Shown piece after piece: positions 25,176 through 34,390 of a stretch of 45,311 bases of DNA. The stretch is from an uncultured Oscillospiraceae bacterium. GTDB taxonomy: Bacteria > Bacillota > Clostridia > Oscillospirales > Ruminococcaceae. Numbering within the stretch: position 1 is the first letter of the stretch; every line of letters begins with the position of its first letter. The translations under genes were made by a program, and so were the position numbers. The DNA lies in the NCBI GenBank assembly GCA_949299455.1, contig CASGAN010000010.1, positions 1 through 45,311 of the forward strand. The letters are read 5' to 3'. The notes beneath the pieces were generated by a model. It had not been told where the DNA came from and made no database searches. It saw nothing but the letters and a program-made list of their open reading frames with translations.

Positions 25176-26296
25176 GAAAACGCCTCCTTTTTCGGTTCTG
25201 CGACCCATTCAGGACCAAACCGCTCGATCAGCAGATCAAGCAGCACAATCGCCGCCGCACTGTCTACCACAACACGTGCACGGTGAATGATCGCCGGATC
25301 ATGCCGTCCGTGAATCTGCAAATCGGCATCCTCTCCCGTTTGCAGATCGACCGTTTCCTGCGGCAAAAAAATCGATGGCGTCGGTTTGATCATCGTTGTA
25401 AACCGGACGGGCATCCCGTTTGTAATGCCGCCGTTGATTCCACCGTTGTGGTTTGTTTTTGTGGAAACTTTGCCGTCTTTCATGCAAAATGGATCGTTTG
25501 CCTCACTGCCGTGCATGGCGCACATCTGGTCACCATCGCCGAAGATTACGCCTTTGACTGCCGGAATGCTGAACAAGAATGCGGACAGCCGGCTTTCCAC
25601 CGAGCCGAAAAACGGCTCACCGACACCGCCGGGAAGCCCGACAATCGCGGTTTCCACGGTTCCGCCGACACTGTCGCCCGCTTTTGCTGCGTCTTCCATA
25701 CGCTTTATCATCTGTGCGCAAACAGCTTCGTCGAGCACGGCAATATCTGCATCGTTCATCTGTGCGATTTCTCCACGAAGGAGCGCTTCGTCTGTGGAAA
25801 ACGACCGGTCGCTGAGTGTATGCAGTGTACGAATATGACTGCCGATCAAAATGCCGCGGCGCGCAAGCGCCTGCATGCAAATCGCACCTGCGGCCACGAT
25901 CGGTGCGGTGAGCCGTCCCGAAAAATGACCGCCGCCGCGGTAATCCTGATAGCCGCCATACCGCAAAAACGCCGTATAATCGGCATGCGACGGACGCGGC
26001 AGAAATTTTGTCGCTTCATAGTCTTTGCTGCGCTGAACCGTATTTTCAATGCGCAGACCGATCGGCGTACCGGTTGTATATCCATGAAAAATGCCGCTTT
26101 CAATGATCACGCGATCGGCCTCATGACGTTTTGTCGAAATATTTCCTTTGGCACGCCGCTTGTCCATCTGGCGGTCAATTTCCGCTTCATCCACCGGAAT
26201 CCCTGCCGGCATGCCATTTAAAACGGCACCGATCGACGCAGAATGCGACTCACCGAACAGGGTCAGCTCCAAGCATTGTCCTGTGCTGCTTTTCAT
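25157..26296 (-). CDS. aroC: chorismate synthase
   Basis: A 379-residue FMN-dependent enzyme converting EPSP to chorismate. Signatures are LFGESHSASIG, RRAKGNISTKRHEADRV, PRPSHADYT, GGGHFSGRLTAPIVAAG and, later, NHNGGINGGITNGMP with the flavin/substrate Arg region near the C-terminus. The ATG overlaps the aroB stop as ATGA and follows GGGAGGG, so the pair is coupled. Length is normal. Confidence 0.96.
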   Translation of the reverse strand: MKSSTGQCLELTLFGESHSASIGAVLNGMPAGIPVDEAEIDRQMDKRRAKGNISTKRHEADRVIIESGIFHGYTTGTPIGLRIENTVQRSKDYEATKFLPRPSHADYTAFLRYGGYQDYRGGGHFSGRLTAPIVAAGAICMQALARRGILIGSHIRTLHTLSDRSFSTDEALLRGEIAQMNDADIAVLDEAVCAQMIKRMEDAAKAGDSVGGTVETAIVGLPGGVGEPFFGSVESRLSAFLFSIPAVKGVIFGDGDQMCAMHGSEANDPFCMKDGKVSTKTNHNGGINGGITNGMPVRFTTMIKPTPSIFLPQETVDLQTGEDADLQIHGRHDPAIIHRARVVVDSAAAIVLLDLLIERFGPEWVAEPKKEAFSWQNTD

Positions 26297-27315
26297 TGAT
26301 GACCCTCCCGCATGATCTGTGCAAGCCGGTCAAACGAAATCGACTGGATGACCGCTTCACCCGGCTCGTTCACTACAATGACCGACACCGTTCCGCCCTG
26401 TGCTTTTTTATCGCGGGTTGCGGCTTCAAGCACTTGATCGATATCGTATGGCTTGTACGGATCAATCTCGATTTTCTGGAACACGCGCGCTACCCGCTCA
26501 CGCAGACTGTCGCTTCCGAGCATCGGCATCATGCCGACCGCAACGGCTTCGCCGTGCAGAAGGCCCGAAAGCCCATACACACTCTCGACACCGTGTCCGA
26601 TCGTATGGCCGAAATTGAGGATTTTACGGAGTCCCTTCTCCTCCGGATCGGTTTCGACGACATGCTGTTTTACGTGCAGGCTCCGCTTGATGATCTCAGT
26701 CAGATGGTCATATGGATTTTCCTGCTCAAACAATTCAAACAGCGCACTGTCTGCAATCAAACCGGATTTCACCGCCTCCACCAATCCGTTGTTCAAATGG
26801 CGGCGCGGCAGTGTACGCAGAAAATCGGGATCAACGATCACCAGCTCTGGCTGATAAAACGCACCGACGATGTTTTTGACGCCGTGTACGTTGATTGCCG
26901 TTTTTCCGCCGATGCTCGAATCAATCTGTGACAAACTGGTGGTTGGAATGTTGATAAATCGAATGCCTCGCATATACGACGCCGCACAAAAGCCGCCTAA
27001 GTCACCGATAACACCGCCGCCCACCGAAATGAGCAGGTCTTTTCGTCCGAATTTGTGGGAAAGCAGCATTTCACATACATCAGAAAACACCGAAAAGCTT
27101 TTCGCACCTTCTCCCTGCAAGACGGTCATAATAACCGGATGACTGCACTGGGATGCAATCGCTTCCACATGCGCACACGGCACGCCGTCGTCTGTCAAAA
27201 TGAGCGTCTTGCACGAAAGATCGGCCCACTCATGAAGAGAAGCATGCGCCTGTGCACCCACATAAATCGGATGAACCGTTTGCTTTGATGCAAGCGTCAA
27301 TGTGATTTGTTCCAT
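26293..27315 (-). CDS. aroB: 3-dehydroquinate synthase
   Basis: A 340-residue NAD- and metal-dependent enzyme for step two of the pathway. Motifs include ISVGGGVIGDLGGFCAASYMRGI, INIPTTSLSQIDSSIGGKTAIN and the metal ligands in LNFGHTIGHGVE and LHGEAVAVGM. GGGAGGAAUGG precedes the ATG. It is the first gene after the pheA stem-loop; no separate promoter is obvious in the 95-base gap, so either read-through from pheA or an atypical promoter serves it. Confidence 0.95.
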   Translation of the reverse strand: MEQITLTLASKQTVHPIYVGAQAHASLHEWADLSCKTLILTDDGVPCAHVEAIASQCSHPVIMTVLQGEGAKSFSVFSDVCEMLLSHKFGRKDLLISVGGGVIGDLGGFCAASYMRGIRFINIPTTSLSQIDSSIGGKTAINVHGVKNIVGAFYQPELVIVDPDFLRTLPRRHLNNGLVEAVKSGLIADSALFELFEQENPYDHLTEIIKRSLHVKQHVVETDPEEKGLRKILNFGHTIGHGVESVYGLSGLLHGEAVAVGMMPMLGSDSLRERVARVFQKIEIDPYKPYDIDQVLEAATRDKKAQGGTVSVIVVNEPGEAVIQSISFDRLAQIMREGHQ

Positions 27316-27362
27316 TTACCATTCCTCCCAAAAAGAAACTTCTCTCTGAAAATAGAGAAAAT

Positions 27363-27399
27363 CCGGTGTGCCATTTTTAAAAAACGGCAGACCGGTTTT
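27363..27399. terminator. stem-loop after pheA (possible partial terminator)
   Basis: CCGGT-GCC arms with a 2x2 internal mismatch around an A/T-rich loop, T-runs on both sides. A second, weaker stem (TTCTCT with AGAGAGAA) follows at about 27342-27360. Because aroB lacks an evident promoter, this may act as an attenuation point rather than a full stop. Confidence 0.5.
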
Positions 27400-27410
27400 T
27401 ATGTTATCGT

Positions 27411-28505
27411 TTATGCTTTATAATAAACGCCCAATACGCGGAACGTTGTACAGCGTGACTGCATTTCACAAAACAGCTGTTTTGCCTGTTCGCTTGATGC
27501 GTCGCCCTCAAGCTCCACATAAAAATAATACTGCCACGGCACATCGTGCACCGCTTTTGATCGCACACACTCCATATTAAATCCATGCTGTGCGATCACC
27601 TGCATGACGGCAGCAAGCTGACCTGCATCGTGACGCAGTGTAAACAACAGTGAAAAATGATTGCCTGCGTTCGCCGTCTGTTTTGCGATCACAATAAACC
27701 GTGTCGTATTCTGTGCGCTTTCACTGATCTTTTCTGCAAGCACCGAAAGGCCGAACCGCTCTGCCGTTTCTTTCGATGCAATCGCCGCCTTGTGAATATC
27801 AGCCTCTTTGGCGACATGTTCTGCTGCCAGTGCGGTATTCACATATGCGGTTGTATGAAATCCATGCGATTTGATGTATCCGCCACACTGCTTGAGCGCC
27901 TGCGGATGGGAAACAACCTCCTGAATCGTATCAAGCGATGCACCTTGCGGCGCCACTAAGCAATGTTCGATTTTCAAATCATAGATCTCGCGGATCGACA
28001 CCGGATACCGATATAATAAATCGAGCACTTCCTCGACCTCTCCGGTATAGGAATTTTCAAACGGAATGACGCCGCAGCCGATTTCATCCCGCATCACGGC
28101 TTCAAACACATCCTGCCACGTTTCAAACGCCTGTGCACGATGGCTCGGAAACAGCTTCGAGAGTGCAATCTGTGCATAAGCACCCTCGGTTCCCTGATAG
28201 CCGACTGTGCCGTCAAACAGCACCGAACGCTGATATCGCTTCGATTGTTCCATCACACTTTCCATGAACGAAACGAAATACGGCCGGTATGCATCCGAGT
28301 CAATCGCATCGCCGCACCGAGCGAGCACTTCCTTTTCTCTGACAGGATCAAACACCGGAAGACCGTGTTCCATTTTGTATGCAATCACATCTGCCACGGC
28401 ATCCATTCGCTGCACAAACAGCTTTGCGAGCGCTGCATCAACTTCGTTGATCGTCTTTCGTGCAGCCGTTAGTTTATTTTCCTGTTCTGTTTTCTTATCT
28501 TCCAT
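27411..28505 (-). CDS. pheA: bifunctional chorismate mutase-prephenate dehydratase (P-protein)
   Basis: A 364-residue enzyme directing chorismate to phenylpyruvate. Domain order: AroQ-type chorismate mutase (about 1-90, with TINEVDAALAKLFVQRMDAVADV), prephenate dehydratase (VGYQGTEGAYAQIAL, GVIPFENSYTGEV, NTTRFIVIA) and ACT domain (about 285-362). The usual ACT phenylalanine-site ESRP motif appears as VRSKA within FNMECVRSKAV, so feedback may differ. It begins three bases after the GH13 stop with only a weak ribosome-binding site, which suggests translational coupling to that gene. Confidence 0.93.
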   Translation of the reverse strand: MEDKKTEQENKLTAARKTINEVDAALAKLFVQRMDAVADVIAYKMEHGLPVFDPVREKEVLARCGDAIDSDAYRPYFVSFMESVMEQSKRYQRSVLFDGTVGYQGTEGAYAQIALSKLFPSHRAQAFETWQDVFEAVMRDEIGCGVIPFENSYTGEVEEVLDLLYRYPVSIREIYDLKIEHCLVAPQGASLDTIQEVVSHPQALKQCGGYIKSHGFHTTAYVNTALAAEHVAKEADIHKAAIASKETAERFGLSVLAEKISESAQNTTRFIVIAKQTANAGNHFSLLFTLRHDAGQLAAVMQVIAQHGFNMECVRSKAVHDVPWQYYFYVELEGDASSEQAKQLFCEMQSRCTTFRVLGVYYKA

Positions 28506-28508
28506 CTG

Positions 28509-30494
28509 TCACACCAACCGAATCATACAAAAACTGCACGGCGGCATCTCCGCCTGAATCGAACGGTCCGGCAAAATGCACACGGATGTATTTTTTCCGC
28601 ACAGCACCTCTGCCTGAGGGAACTGAACCGATTCAAACCACGCAAGATCGTCGCTTGCAATGCCTTCCACGCAGGAACGCAGCTGTACCTCTGTGCTGAC
28701 CGGTTCATTGCTGCGGTTAATCAGTGTCAGAATCATCTCATCTTGACCGGCTTTTTTGAACGCATCGCCATACGGGTTGATGTACCGTACAATGCCGATC
28801 ACACCGTCGCTCGGTGCTAAGAACACGGCCTTTCCGCGGGACAACGATGGATACGTTTTGCGGATTGCGGTAATCGAACGGAAAAATTCAACCAATTCCG
28901 GATCTTTCACAGCAAACGGCTGGCGGTTAAACGGATCTTTCCATCCATGCATGCCGCACTCATCGCCGTAATAAATCGACGGCGTTCCCGGCACTGTCAT
29001 CTGAAACACACCGGCTAAACGCATCAATTTGTCACCGCGCGCCTCCTGATCGGCTGTCGGCACAAACTCCGCCTGATCCTCACGCGAAAGTCCTTCTCCG
29101 TTCATTCCGGTCGCGAGCACTGTGCGCGCACGCGGCTCGTCATGGCTCGAAATCAGATTCATCAGCGCATGATACATCGGCCGCGGGTAATTCAGCTGCT
29201 GGGAAAGCAGGAAGTTCTGCAAATCATATGCGGTTCCGTATCCGTTCAAAAATCCGAGCACCGCATTTTTAAACGGATAGTTCATGACCGTATCCAAGCC
29301 TTTGCCAAGCGCATACTGCCGTTTTGAACCGTAACTCTGCTTCGTTGTAGCGTCTTCCCAGACCTCACCCAAAAGCACACGGTCGGGATTGCCCTCTTTT
29401 AACGAAGAACGCATCAGTTCAATCACACTGTCGGGCAGCTCATCCGCTACATCCAGCCGAATGCCCATCGCGCCAAGCTGTTTCCAATAGGAAAACACAC
29501 TGAACGAACCGGTGATGATATCCTTTTGCCAAACAGGATTCAGCTCATTGACTTCAGGCAATGTATCAAATCCCCACCAGCACTGATAGGAATCGCGGGA
29601 GCCCAAAAATGTATACCAGGAATAATACGGTGAACGCTCGCTCTGATACGCACCGACCGAAAGATAGTTGCCAAGTTTATTAAAATACAAGCTGTCCGAG
29701 CCCGTATGCGAATACACGCCATCAATCATGACACGGATGCCGGCCTGCTCCGCTTTTTCGCACAGCTCTTTAAAATCCTCGGGTGTTCCGAGAATCGGAT
29801 CGACATTTTTATAGTTTCCGGTATCATACCGGTGGTTGGATGCGGCTTCCACAATCGGATTTAAATACAGCACGCCAACCCCAAGCGACTGGAAATATGG
29901 AATCGATTCAATGATTCCGCGCAGATCGCCGCCGTAAAAATCACACGGCGCATAATATTTTTCACCCTCAAGCGGCTGATATAACACCGGTTCCTCCCAG
30001 TTTTCATGCACAACCACTTTTCTGCCCATGCTCTTATGGTAAGCGGCACCGCGTTCGAGATTTTTCTTGTCGCCGCGTTTAAACCGATCGGGGAAAATCT
30101 GATACATAATCGTTCCGCGGAACCATTCCGGCGTTTGAAACGATGCATCATAAACCGTCAGCTGGAAACTTGCCGGCGGCTGATCATAAATCACGCCTTC
30201 TCCCTGTGTTCTGCCCATCGGCGGTCCGTAATAGATCGTTTTGTCCGCATAGGAAATCACAAAGAAGTACCAAAGCACGCCCGGCGACTGCGGCAAAGCT
30301 ACATCACAGACAAAAAAACGGTCCATGCGTGTCATATCATATTCTGTGCTGTCTTCATAAAAAAACGTTTTCACCCGAACAGAGCGAATCTGCGGATCTT
30401 CTGCAAGCAGACGCAGCGTCACCAGATCGCCGGTGAGCACAGCACCAAGCGGTGTACGATAGCAGCAGCGGGCAGAATTGTGCTCGATTTTCAT
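28509..30494 (-). CDS. GH13 alpha-glucan hydrolase (neopullulanase/cyclomaltodextrinase-like)
   Basis: A 661-residue intracellular alpha-amylase-family enzyme. An N-terminal beta-sandwich domain (about 1-110) precedes the (beta/alpha)8 barrel beginning GTIMYQIFPDRF. Catalytic residues are nucleophile D348 (IRLDVADE), acid/base E377 (LLGEVWED) and D452 (SSHDEPRA). Residue YNLNP-like LYLNPIVEAASNHRYDT is typical of GH13_20/GH13_21 types. It probably degrades maltodextrin or glycogen branches, fitting the glg genes upstream. ATG 30494 follows GGGGGA; the open frame upstream crosses the glgA terminator. It is not a glycogen-debranching GlgX by its N-terminal domain, but exact specificity is uncertain. 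Confidence 0.88.
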   Translation of the reverse strand: MKIEHNSARCCYRTPLGAVLTGDLVTLRLLAEDPQIRSVRVKTFFYEDSTEYDMTRMDRFFVCDVALPQSPGVLWYFFVISYADKTIYYGPPMGRTQGEGVIYDQPPASFQLTVYDASFQTPEWFRGTIMYQIFPDRFKRGDKKNLERGAAYHKSMGRKVVVHENWEEPVLYQPLEGEKYYAPCDFYGGDLRGIIESIPYFQSLGVGVLYLNPIVEAASNHRYDTGNYKNVDPILGTPEDFKELCEKAEQAGIRVMIDGVYSHTGSDSLYFNKLGNYLSVGAYQSERSPYYSWYTFLGSRDSYQCWWGFDTLPEVNELNPVWQKDIITGSFSVFSYWKQLGAMGIRLDVADELPDSVIELMRSSLKEGNPDRVLLGEVWEDATTKQSYGSKRQYALGKGLDTVMNYPFKNAVLGFLNGYGTAYDLQNFLLSQQLNYPRPMYHALMNLISSHDEPRARTVLATGMNGEGLSREDQAEFVPTADQEARGDKLMRLAGVFQMTVPGTPSIYYGDECGMHGWKDPFNRQPFAVKDPELVEFFRSITAIRKTYPSLSRGKAVFLAPSDGVIGIVRYINPYGDAFKKAGQDEMILTLINRSNEPVSTEVQLRSCVEGIASDDLAWFESVQFPQAEVLCGKNTSVCILPDRSIQAEMPPCSFCMIRLV

Positions 30495-30550
30495 AAAGAA
30501 AAAGTCCCCCAATATTTCAAATATATCATCCATACCAAAACAAAAGAAAA

Positions 30551-30580
30551 GCCGGAGAATCCTCTCCGGCCTTTTCTCGT
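30551..30580 (-). terminator. terminator of the glg operon
   Basis: 8-bp stem GCCGGAGA with its complement, ATCC loop and TTTTCTTTTG tail on the minus strand, after glgA. Confidence 0.8.
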
Positions 30581-30593
30581 TCACTTCACAGGA

Positions 30594-32039
30594 TCAGTCC
30601 AACAAGCTCAGATACAAATCACGATACTTTTTCGCAGATACAATGAAGCTGTTATCTTCTTTCATCGCATTCTCAATCAGTTTTAGCCGTGTTTTCGGAT
30701 CACTGATTGTATGAAGCGCAAGCCGAATTACTTCAAGCATATCATGTGCGTTGTAATTTGTAAAGGAAAAACCGTTACCTTCTCCCGTAAATTCATTGTA
30801 CGGGGTCACTGTATCACGCAATCCGCCTGTTTCACGGACGATCGGCAGCGTACCGTACCGCAGCGAAATCATCTGCGAAATACCGCACGGCTCAAACTTC
30901 GACGGCATCAAGAACAGGTCGCTCGCTGCATAGATCTGATGCGACAGTGCATTGTCATATGCAATATACGAGCAGACACGTCCTTTATACGATGCTTCCA
31001 TTCCACGGAAGAAGCTCTCGTACATCGGATCACCTGTGCCGAGCAGAACGATTGCCACATCCTCTTCCATGATCTCGTTGAAGACGCGCATTACAAGGTC
31101 AAAGCCTTTCTGCGAGGTCAGACGCGAAATCATGCCAATCAGCGGTGTAGACGGATCAACCGTCAAGCCAAGATCACGCATGAGAAGTTTCTTATTCTCA
31201 TATTTGCCGCTCAAATCATCAACGGAGAAATGATATTTTAAGAATTTGTCGGTTTCCGGATTAAACGCCTCAACATCAATGCCGTTTAAGATACCGACCA
31301 GATCGCGGCTTCTTGCATTGAGAATGCCTTCCATTCCATATGCAAAATATGCCGTTTTGATCTCATCCGCATACGTCGGGCTGACTGTGTTGATCTTATC
31401 GCTGAACACAAGCGCCGCTTTCATGAAGTTTGCACAGCCGTATGCTTCCAGGCACTCGGAATTATAATACGACGGATCGACATTGAACCAATCACGCACC
31501 GTACCAAACGAGTATGTACCCTGATACATCATATTATGAATGGTAAATACTGTTTTGATATCTTTGAGTGCTGTTTTCTGGTACTGTGTTTTTAACAGCA
31601 TCGGAATCATGCCGGTCTGCCAGTCGTTTAAGTGCAGAACATCCGGAATAAAGTCGATTTTTTCAAGCGACTCAAGCAGCGCACGCTGGAAGAACGCATA
31701 CTGCTCGCCTTCTGCTTCGCCGCCTTTGTAGATCGGACCGCCGAAATAATATTCGTTATCGATCAAGTAATAGGTCACACCGTCGTGGACAAGCTCTTCC
31801 ACGCCGACATACTGGCTTCTCCAGCCAAGGTGAATCCAGAAATCGGTCAGGTGTGTTGTTTTTTCGCCGTATTTTTTCTTGATGATGCTGTGATACGGGA
31901 TCATCACGCGCACATCAAGACCCAGCGCAATCAAATCACGCGGCAATGTTCCGATGACGTCGGCCAAGCCGCCCGTTTTTGCAAACGGCGCACACTCCGA
32001 ACCGGCAATCAGAACAGATGCCACCGGTTTTTTTGCCAT
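30594..32039 (-). CDS. glgA: glycogen synthase (ADP-glucose type, GT5)
   Basis: A 481-residue glucosyltransferase extending alpha-1,4-glucan from ADP-glucose. The N-terminal substrate motif KTGGLADV is present, with HLNDWQTG, TIHNMMYQG and the C-terminal nucleotide-sugar region SKFEPCGISQMISLRYGTLPIVRETGGL. Its ATG overlaps the glgD stop by one base, so translation is coupled. Length is standard for bacterial GlgA. Confidence 0.96.
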   Translation of the reverse strand: MAKKPVASVLIAGSECAPFAKTGGLADVIGTLPRDLIALGLDVRVMIPYHSIIKKKYGEKTTHLTDFWIHLGWRSQYVGVEELVHDGVTYYLIDNEYYFGGPIYKGGEAEGEQYAFFQRALLESLEKIDFIPDVLHLNDWQTGMIPMLLKTQYQKTALKDIKTVFTIHNMMYQGTYSFGTVRDWFNVDPSYYNSECLEAYGCANFMKAALVFSDKINTVSPTYADEIKTAYFAYGMEGILNARSRDLVGILNGIDVEAFNPETDKFLKYHFSVDDLSGKYENKKLLMRDLGLTVDPSTPLIGMISRLTSQKGFDLVMRVFNEIMEEDVAIVLLGTGDPMYESFFRGMEASYKGRVCSYIAYDNALSHQIYAASDLFLMPSKFEPCGISQMISLRYGTLPIVRETGGLRDTVTPYNEFTGEGNGFSFTNYNAHDMLEVIRLALHTISDPKTRLKLIENAMKEDNSFIVSAKKYRDLYLSLLD

Positions 32040-33166
32040 CAGACATTCGCTCCCTTCGGAATAATCACCGGATATTCACGGCTGCCCGCCAATACCGAGT
32101 TCGGACGAACGGTTACTTTCTTATCGAGAATGACGTTTGTCAGCTGCGAGTTTGCATACACTTCGCTTGCCTGCATGATGATGCAGTCTTTGACAACCGT
32201 GCCTTTTGCGATGGTAACACCACGGAAGATGATCGAGTTTTCAACAGTACCTTCAATGATACAGCCGGAGCCGATCAGGCTGTTTTTGACAACTGCATCT
32301 TTGCCGTAACGGGTCGGTGCTTCGTCTTTGATTTTGGTGTATACTTTTGTGCCGCTGCCGAACAGGTCTTCCTGTACGTCGCGTTTGAGCAGATCCATGT
32401 TAGTGCTGAAGTAAGAAGCGACCGAACGGAGCTGGCCGACATATCCTTTGTGCTCATACGCATAAATTTTGAGCGTATCGAGGTGATTCATGATGATGTC
32501 GGTGTCGATGTTGTATTTGCCGCGGGAAGCAGCGTCATCGAGCAGGTACTGAAGCAGGTCTTTTTTGATCAGGTAAATGCCCAAGGACATTTTGTCGTAC
32601 GAACCTGCGGTACCGTGTGTTTTCATGTCAACTACGCGGCCGTCTTCGTCTGTTTTAAAGCGAACGTCGGAGAAACGGTCGAGTGTTGCGCTTGCGTTTT
32701 CCTGTACGCTGTACATCAAAGTGATATCTGCACCGGTTTCCATATGGAATTCAAACATTTTGTCATAGGTCTCGGTGTAAACGGCGCAGGAGCTTGCGAG
32801 CAGGCAGTATTTCTGCGGTGCACGGCGCAAGAACGGTGCTGCACCCTGCAAGGTATCGATCGTGCCCTGATGTGCACCATAGTTCTCGTTTGTATCATAC
32901 GGCGGAATGATGATCAGACCGTCTTCTTTACGGTTTAAGTCCCACTCTTTGCCGGAGCCCAGATGGTCCATCATGGACTGATAGTTTCTGCGCGGAATCA
33001 CGCCGATGTTGCGGATTCCGGAGTTGACCATGTTCGAGAGGATGAAGTCGATTGCGCGGTATCTGCCGCCAACCGGAAGTGCGCCAACACTTCTTTTATT
33101 GACCAGTTCGCGGAGATTCAGGTTTTCTTCGCCGGCATAAATCAAGCCGCATACATTTTTTCTCAT
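32039..33166 (-). CDS. glgD: glucose-1-phosphate adenylyltransferase subunit GlgD
   Basis: A 375-residue GlgC paralogue. It keeps the fold (EENLNLRELVNKRSVGALPVGGRYRAIDFILSNMVNSG is recognisable as the domain start) but lacks the GlgC consensus GGxGxRLxPLT nucleotide loop. The C-terminal part is a left-handed beta-helix with hexapeptide repeats. In Firmicutes GlgD partners with GlgC as a regulatory subunit that raises ADP-glucose pyrophosphorylase activity. It follows glgC by 42 bases and has an AAAGGTGG site. Confidence 0.95.
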   Translation of the reverse strand: MRKNVCGLIYAGEENLNLRELVNKRSVGALPVGGRYRAIDFILSNMVNSGIRNIGVIPRRNYQSMMDHLGSGKEWDLNRKEDGLIIIPPYDTNENYGAHQGTIDTLQGAAPFLRRAPQKYCLLASSCAVYTETYDKMFEFHMETGADITLMYSVQENASATLDRFSDVRFKTDEDGRVVDMKTHGTAGSYDKMSLGIYLIKKDLLQYLLDDAASRGKYNIDTDIIMNHLDTLKIYAYEHKGYVGQLRSVASYFSTNMDLLKRDVQEDLFGSGTKVYTKIKDEAPTRYGKDAVVKNSLIGSGCIIEGTVENSIIFRGVTIAKGTVVKDCIIMQASEVYANSQLTNVILDKKVTVRPNSVLAGSREYPVIIPKGANV

Positions 33167-33208
33167 ATCGTTGTTCCACCTTTATCTTACAATCTATCGC
33201 GTACCCGA

Positions 33209-34387
33209 TTATTTCGCACGAGGATAGAGCATCTCGCCCTCTTTGATCTCCGCACCTTTCGGGATGGTAAGTTCTGAACCGACAACGGTGATTTTTCCTT
33301 CGCCGCCGATCTGAGCGTCTTCGCAAATGGTAACGTCTTCGTCAACGATTGCACGTGTGACGGAGCTGTTTTTGCAAACGATCGTGTGCTGCATGACAAC
33401 GCTGTCTTTGACGACTGCGCCTTCCTCAACTGTGACGTTCGGGAACAGAATCGAGTTTTCGACTGTACCCAAAACGGTGCAGCCATCGCCGATGATGCTG
33501 TTTTTCACAGCAGCATTGTCACCGACAAAGTGCGGCGGAAGTACGAGGTTTCTGCCGTAGATTCTCCAGTTATCGTCGCGCAGATCAAGCTCCGGCTCCT
33601 CAGCAAGCAGGTCCATGTTTGCTTCCCACAGGCTGTCGATTGTTCCAACGTCTTTCCAATAGCCCGAGAACAGATATGCATACATTTTCTCGCCGCTGTT
33701 GAGCATGTTCGGAATGATGTTTTTGCCGAAGTCGTTCGACGAGTTCGGGTCCTGGTTGTCTGCGATCAAATATTCTTTCAGTTTTGCCCATGTGAACACA
33801 TAGATACCCATGGAAGCCAGGTTGTTTTTCGGAACCGGCGGTTTCTCTTCAAATTCGATGATCTGCATTTCGTCGTTTGTGTTCATGATACCGAAGCGGG
33901 AAGCCTCTGCCATCGGTACTTCCATAACGGCGATTGTTGCATCCGCACCTTTTTTCTCGTGCGCATCGATCATTTTTTCATAGTCCATTGTATAAATATG
34001 GTCGCCGGACAGAATCAAAATATAATCCGGATCATACTGCTCGATAAAGTGGATATTCTGATAGATTGCGCTTGCAGTACCCGAATACCATTCGCCTTTT
34101 TTACCTTTGACATACGGCGGCAGCACATATGCACCACCCGACATGCAGTCAAGATCCCATGTTGCACCGTTGCCGATATATGCGTTCAACTCAAGCGGCT
34201 CATACTGGGTCAGCACACCGACGGTATCGATGCCGGAGTGGATGCAGTTCGACAGCGGAAAGTCGATAATTTTGTATTTTCCGCCATACGGAACGGCCGG
34301 TTTTGCACGATTCTGCGTGAGCGCATACAAGCGGCTGCCCTGACCTCCGGCCAACAGCATTGCGACACATCTTTTCTTCACATTCAT
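33209..34387 (-). CDS. glgC: glucose-1-phosphate adenylyltransferase catalytic subunit GlgC
   Basis: A 392-residue enzyme making ADP-glucose, the committed step of glycogen synthesis. The N-terminal [26 protein letters not shown] holds the nucleotide loop and Lys; [12 protein letters not shown] is the metal-binding motif; IEFEEKP follows. A beta-helix domain with hexapeptide repeats ends the protein. It starts three bases after the glgB stop with GGGGGA upstream. A typical bacterial GlgC is slightly longer, but no domain is missing. Confidence 0.96.
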   Translation of the reverse strand: MNVKKRCVAMLLAGGQGSRLYALTQNRAKPAVPYGGKYKIIDFPLSNCIHSGIDTVGVLTQYEPLELNAYIGNGATWDLDCMSGGAYVLPPYVKGKKGEWYSGTASAIYQNIHFIEQYDPDYILILSGDHIYTMDYEKMIDAHEKKGADATIAVMEVPMAEASRFGIMNTNDEMQIIEFEEKPPVPKNNLASMGIYVFTWAKLKEYLIADNQDPNSSNDFGKNIIPNMLNSGEKMYAYLFSGYWKDVGTIDSLWEANMDLLAEEPELDLRDDNWRIYGRNLVLPPHFVGDNAAVKNSIIGDGCTVLGTVENSILFPNVTVEEGAVVKDSVVMQHTIVCKNSSVTRAIVDEDVTICEDAQIGGEGKITVVGSELTIPKGAEIKEGEMLYPRAK

Positions 34388-34390
34388 GGT

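Noticed and set aside
25283-26221. 312-codon open frame antisense to aroC
   Set aside because: Shadow of chorismate synthase; Cys/His-rich nonsense composition and no upstream initiation signals.
27316-27410. T-box or aromatic riboswitch ahead of aroB
   Set aside because: Only 95 bases are available and no T-box (TGGNACC-type) sequence or specifier stem was seen.
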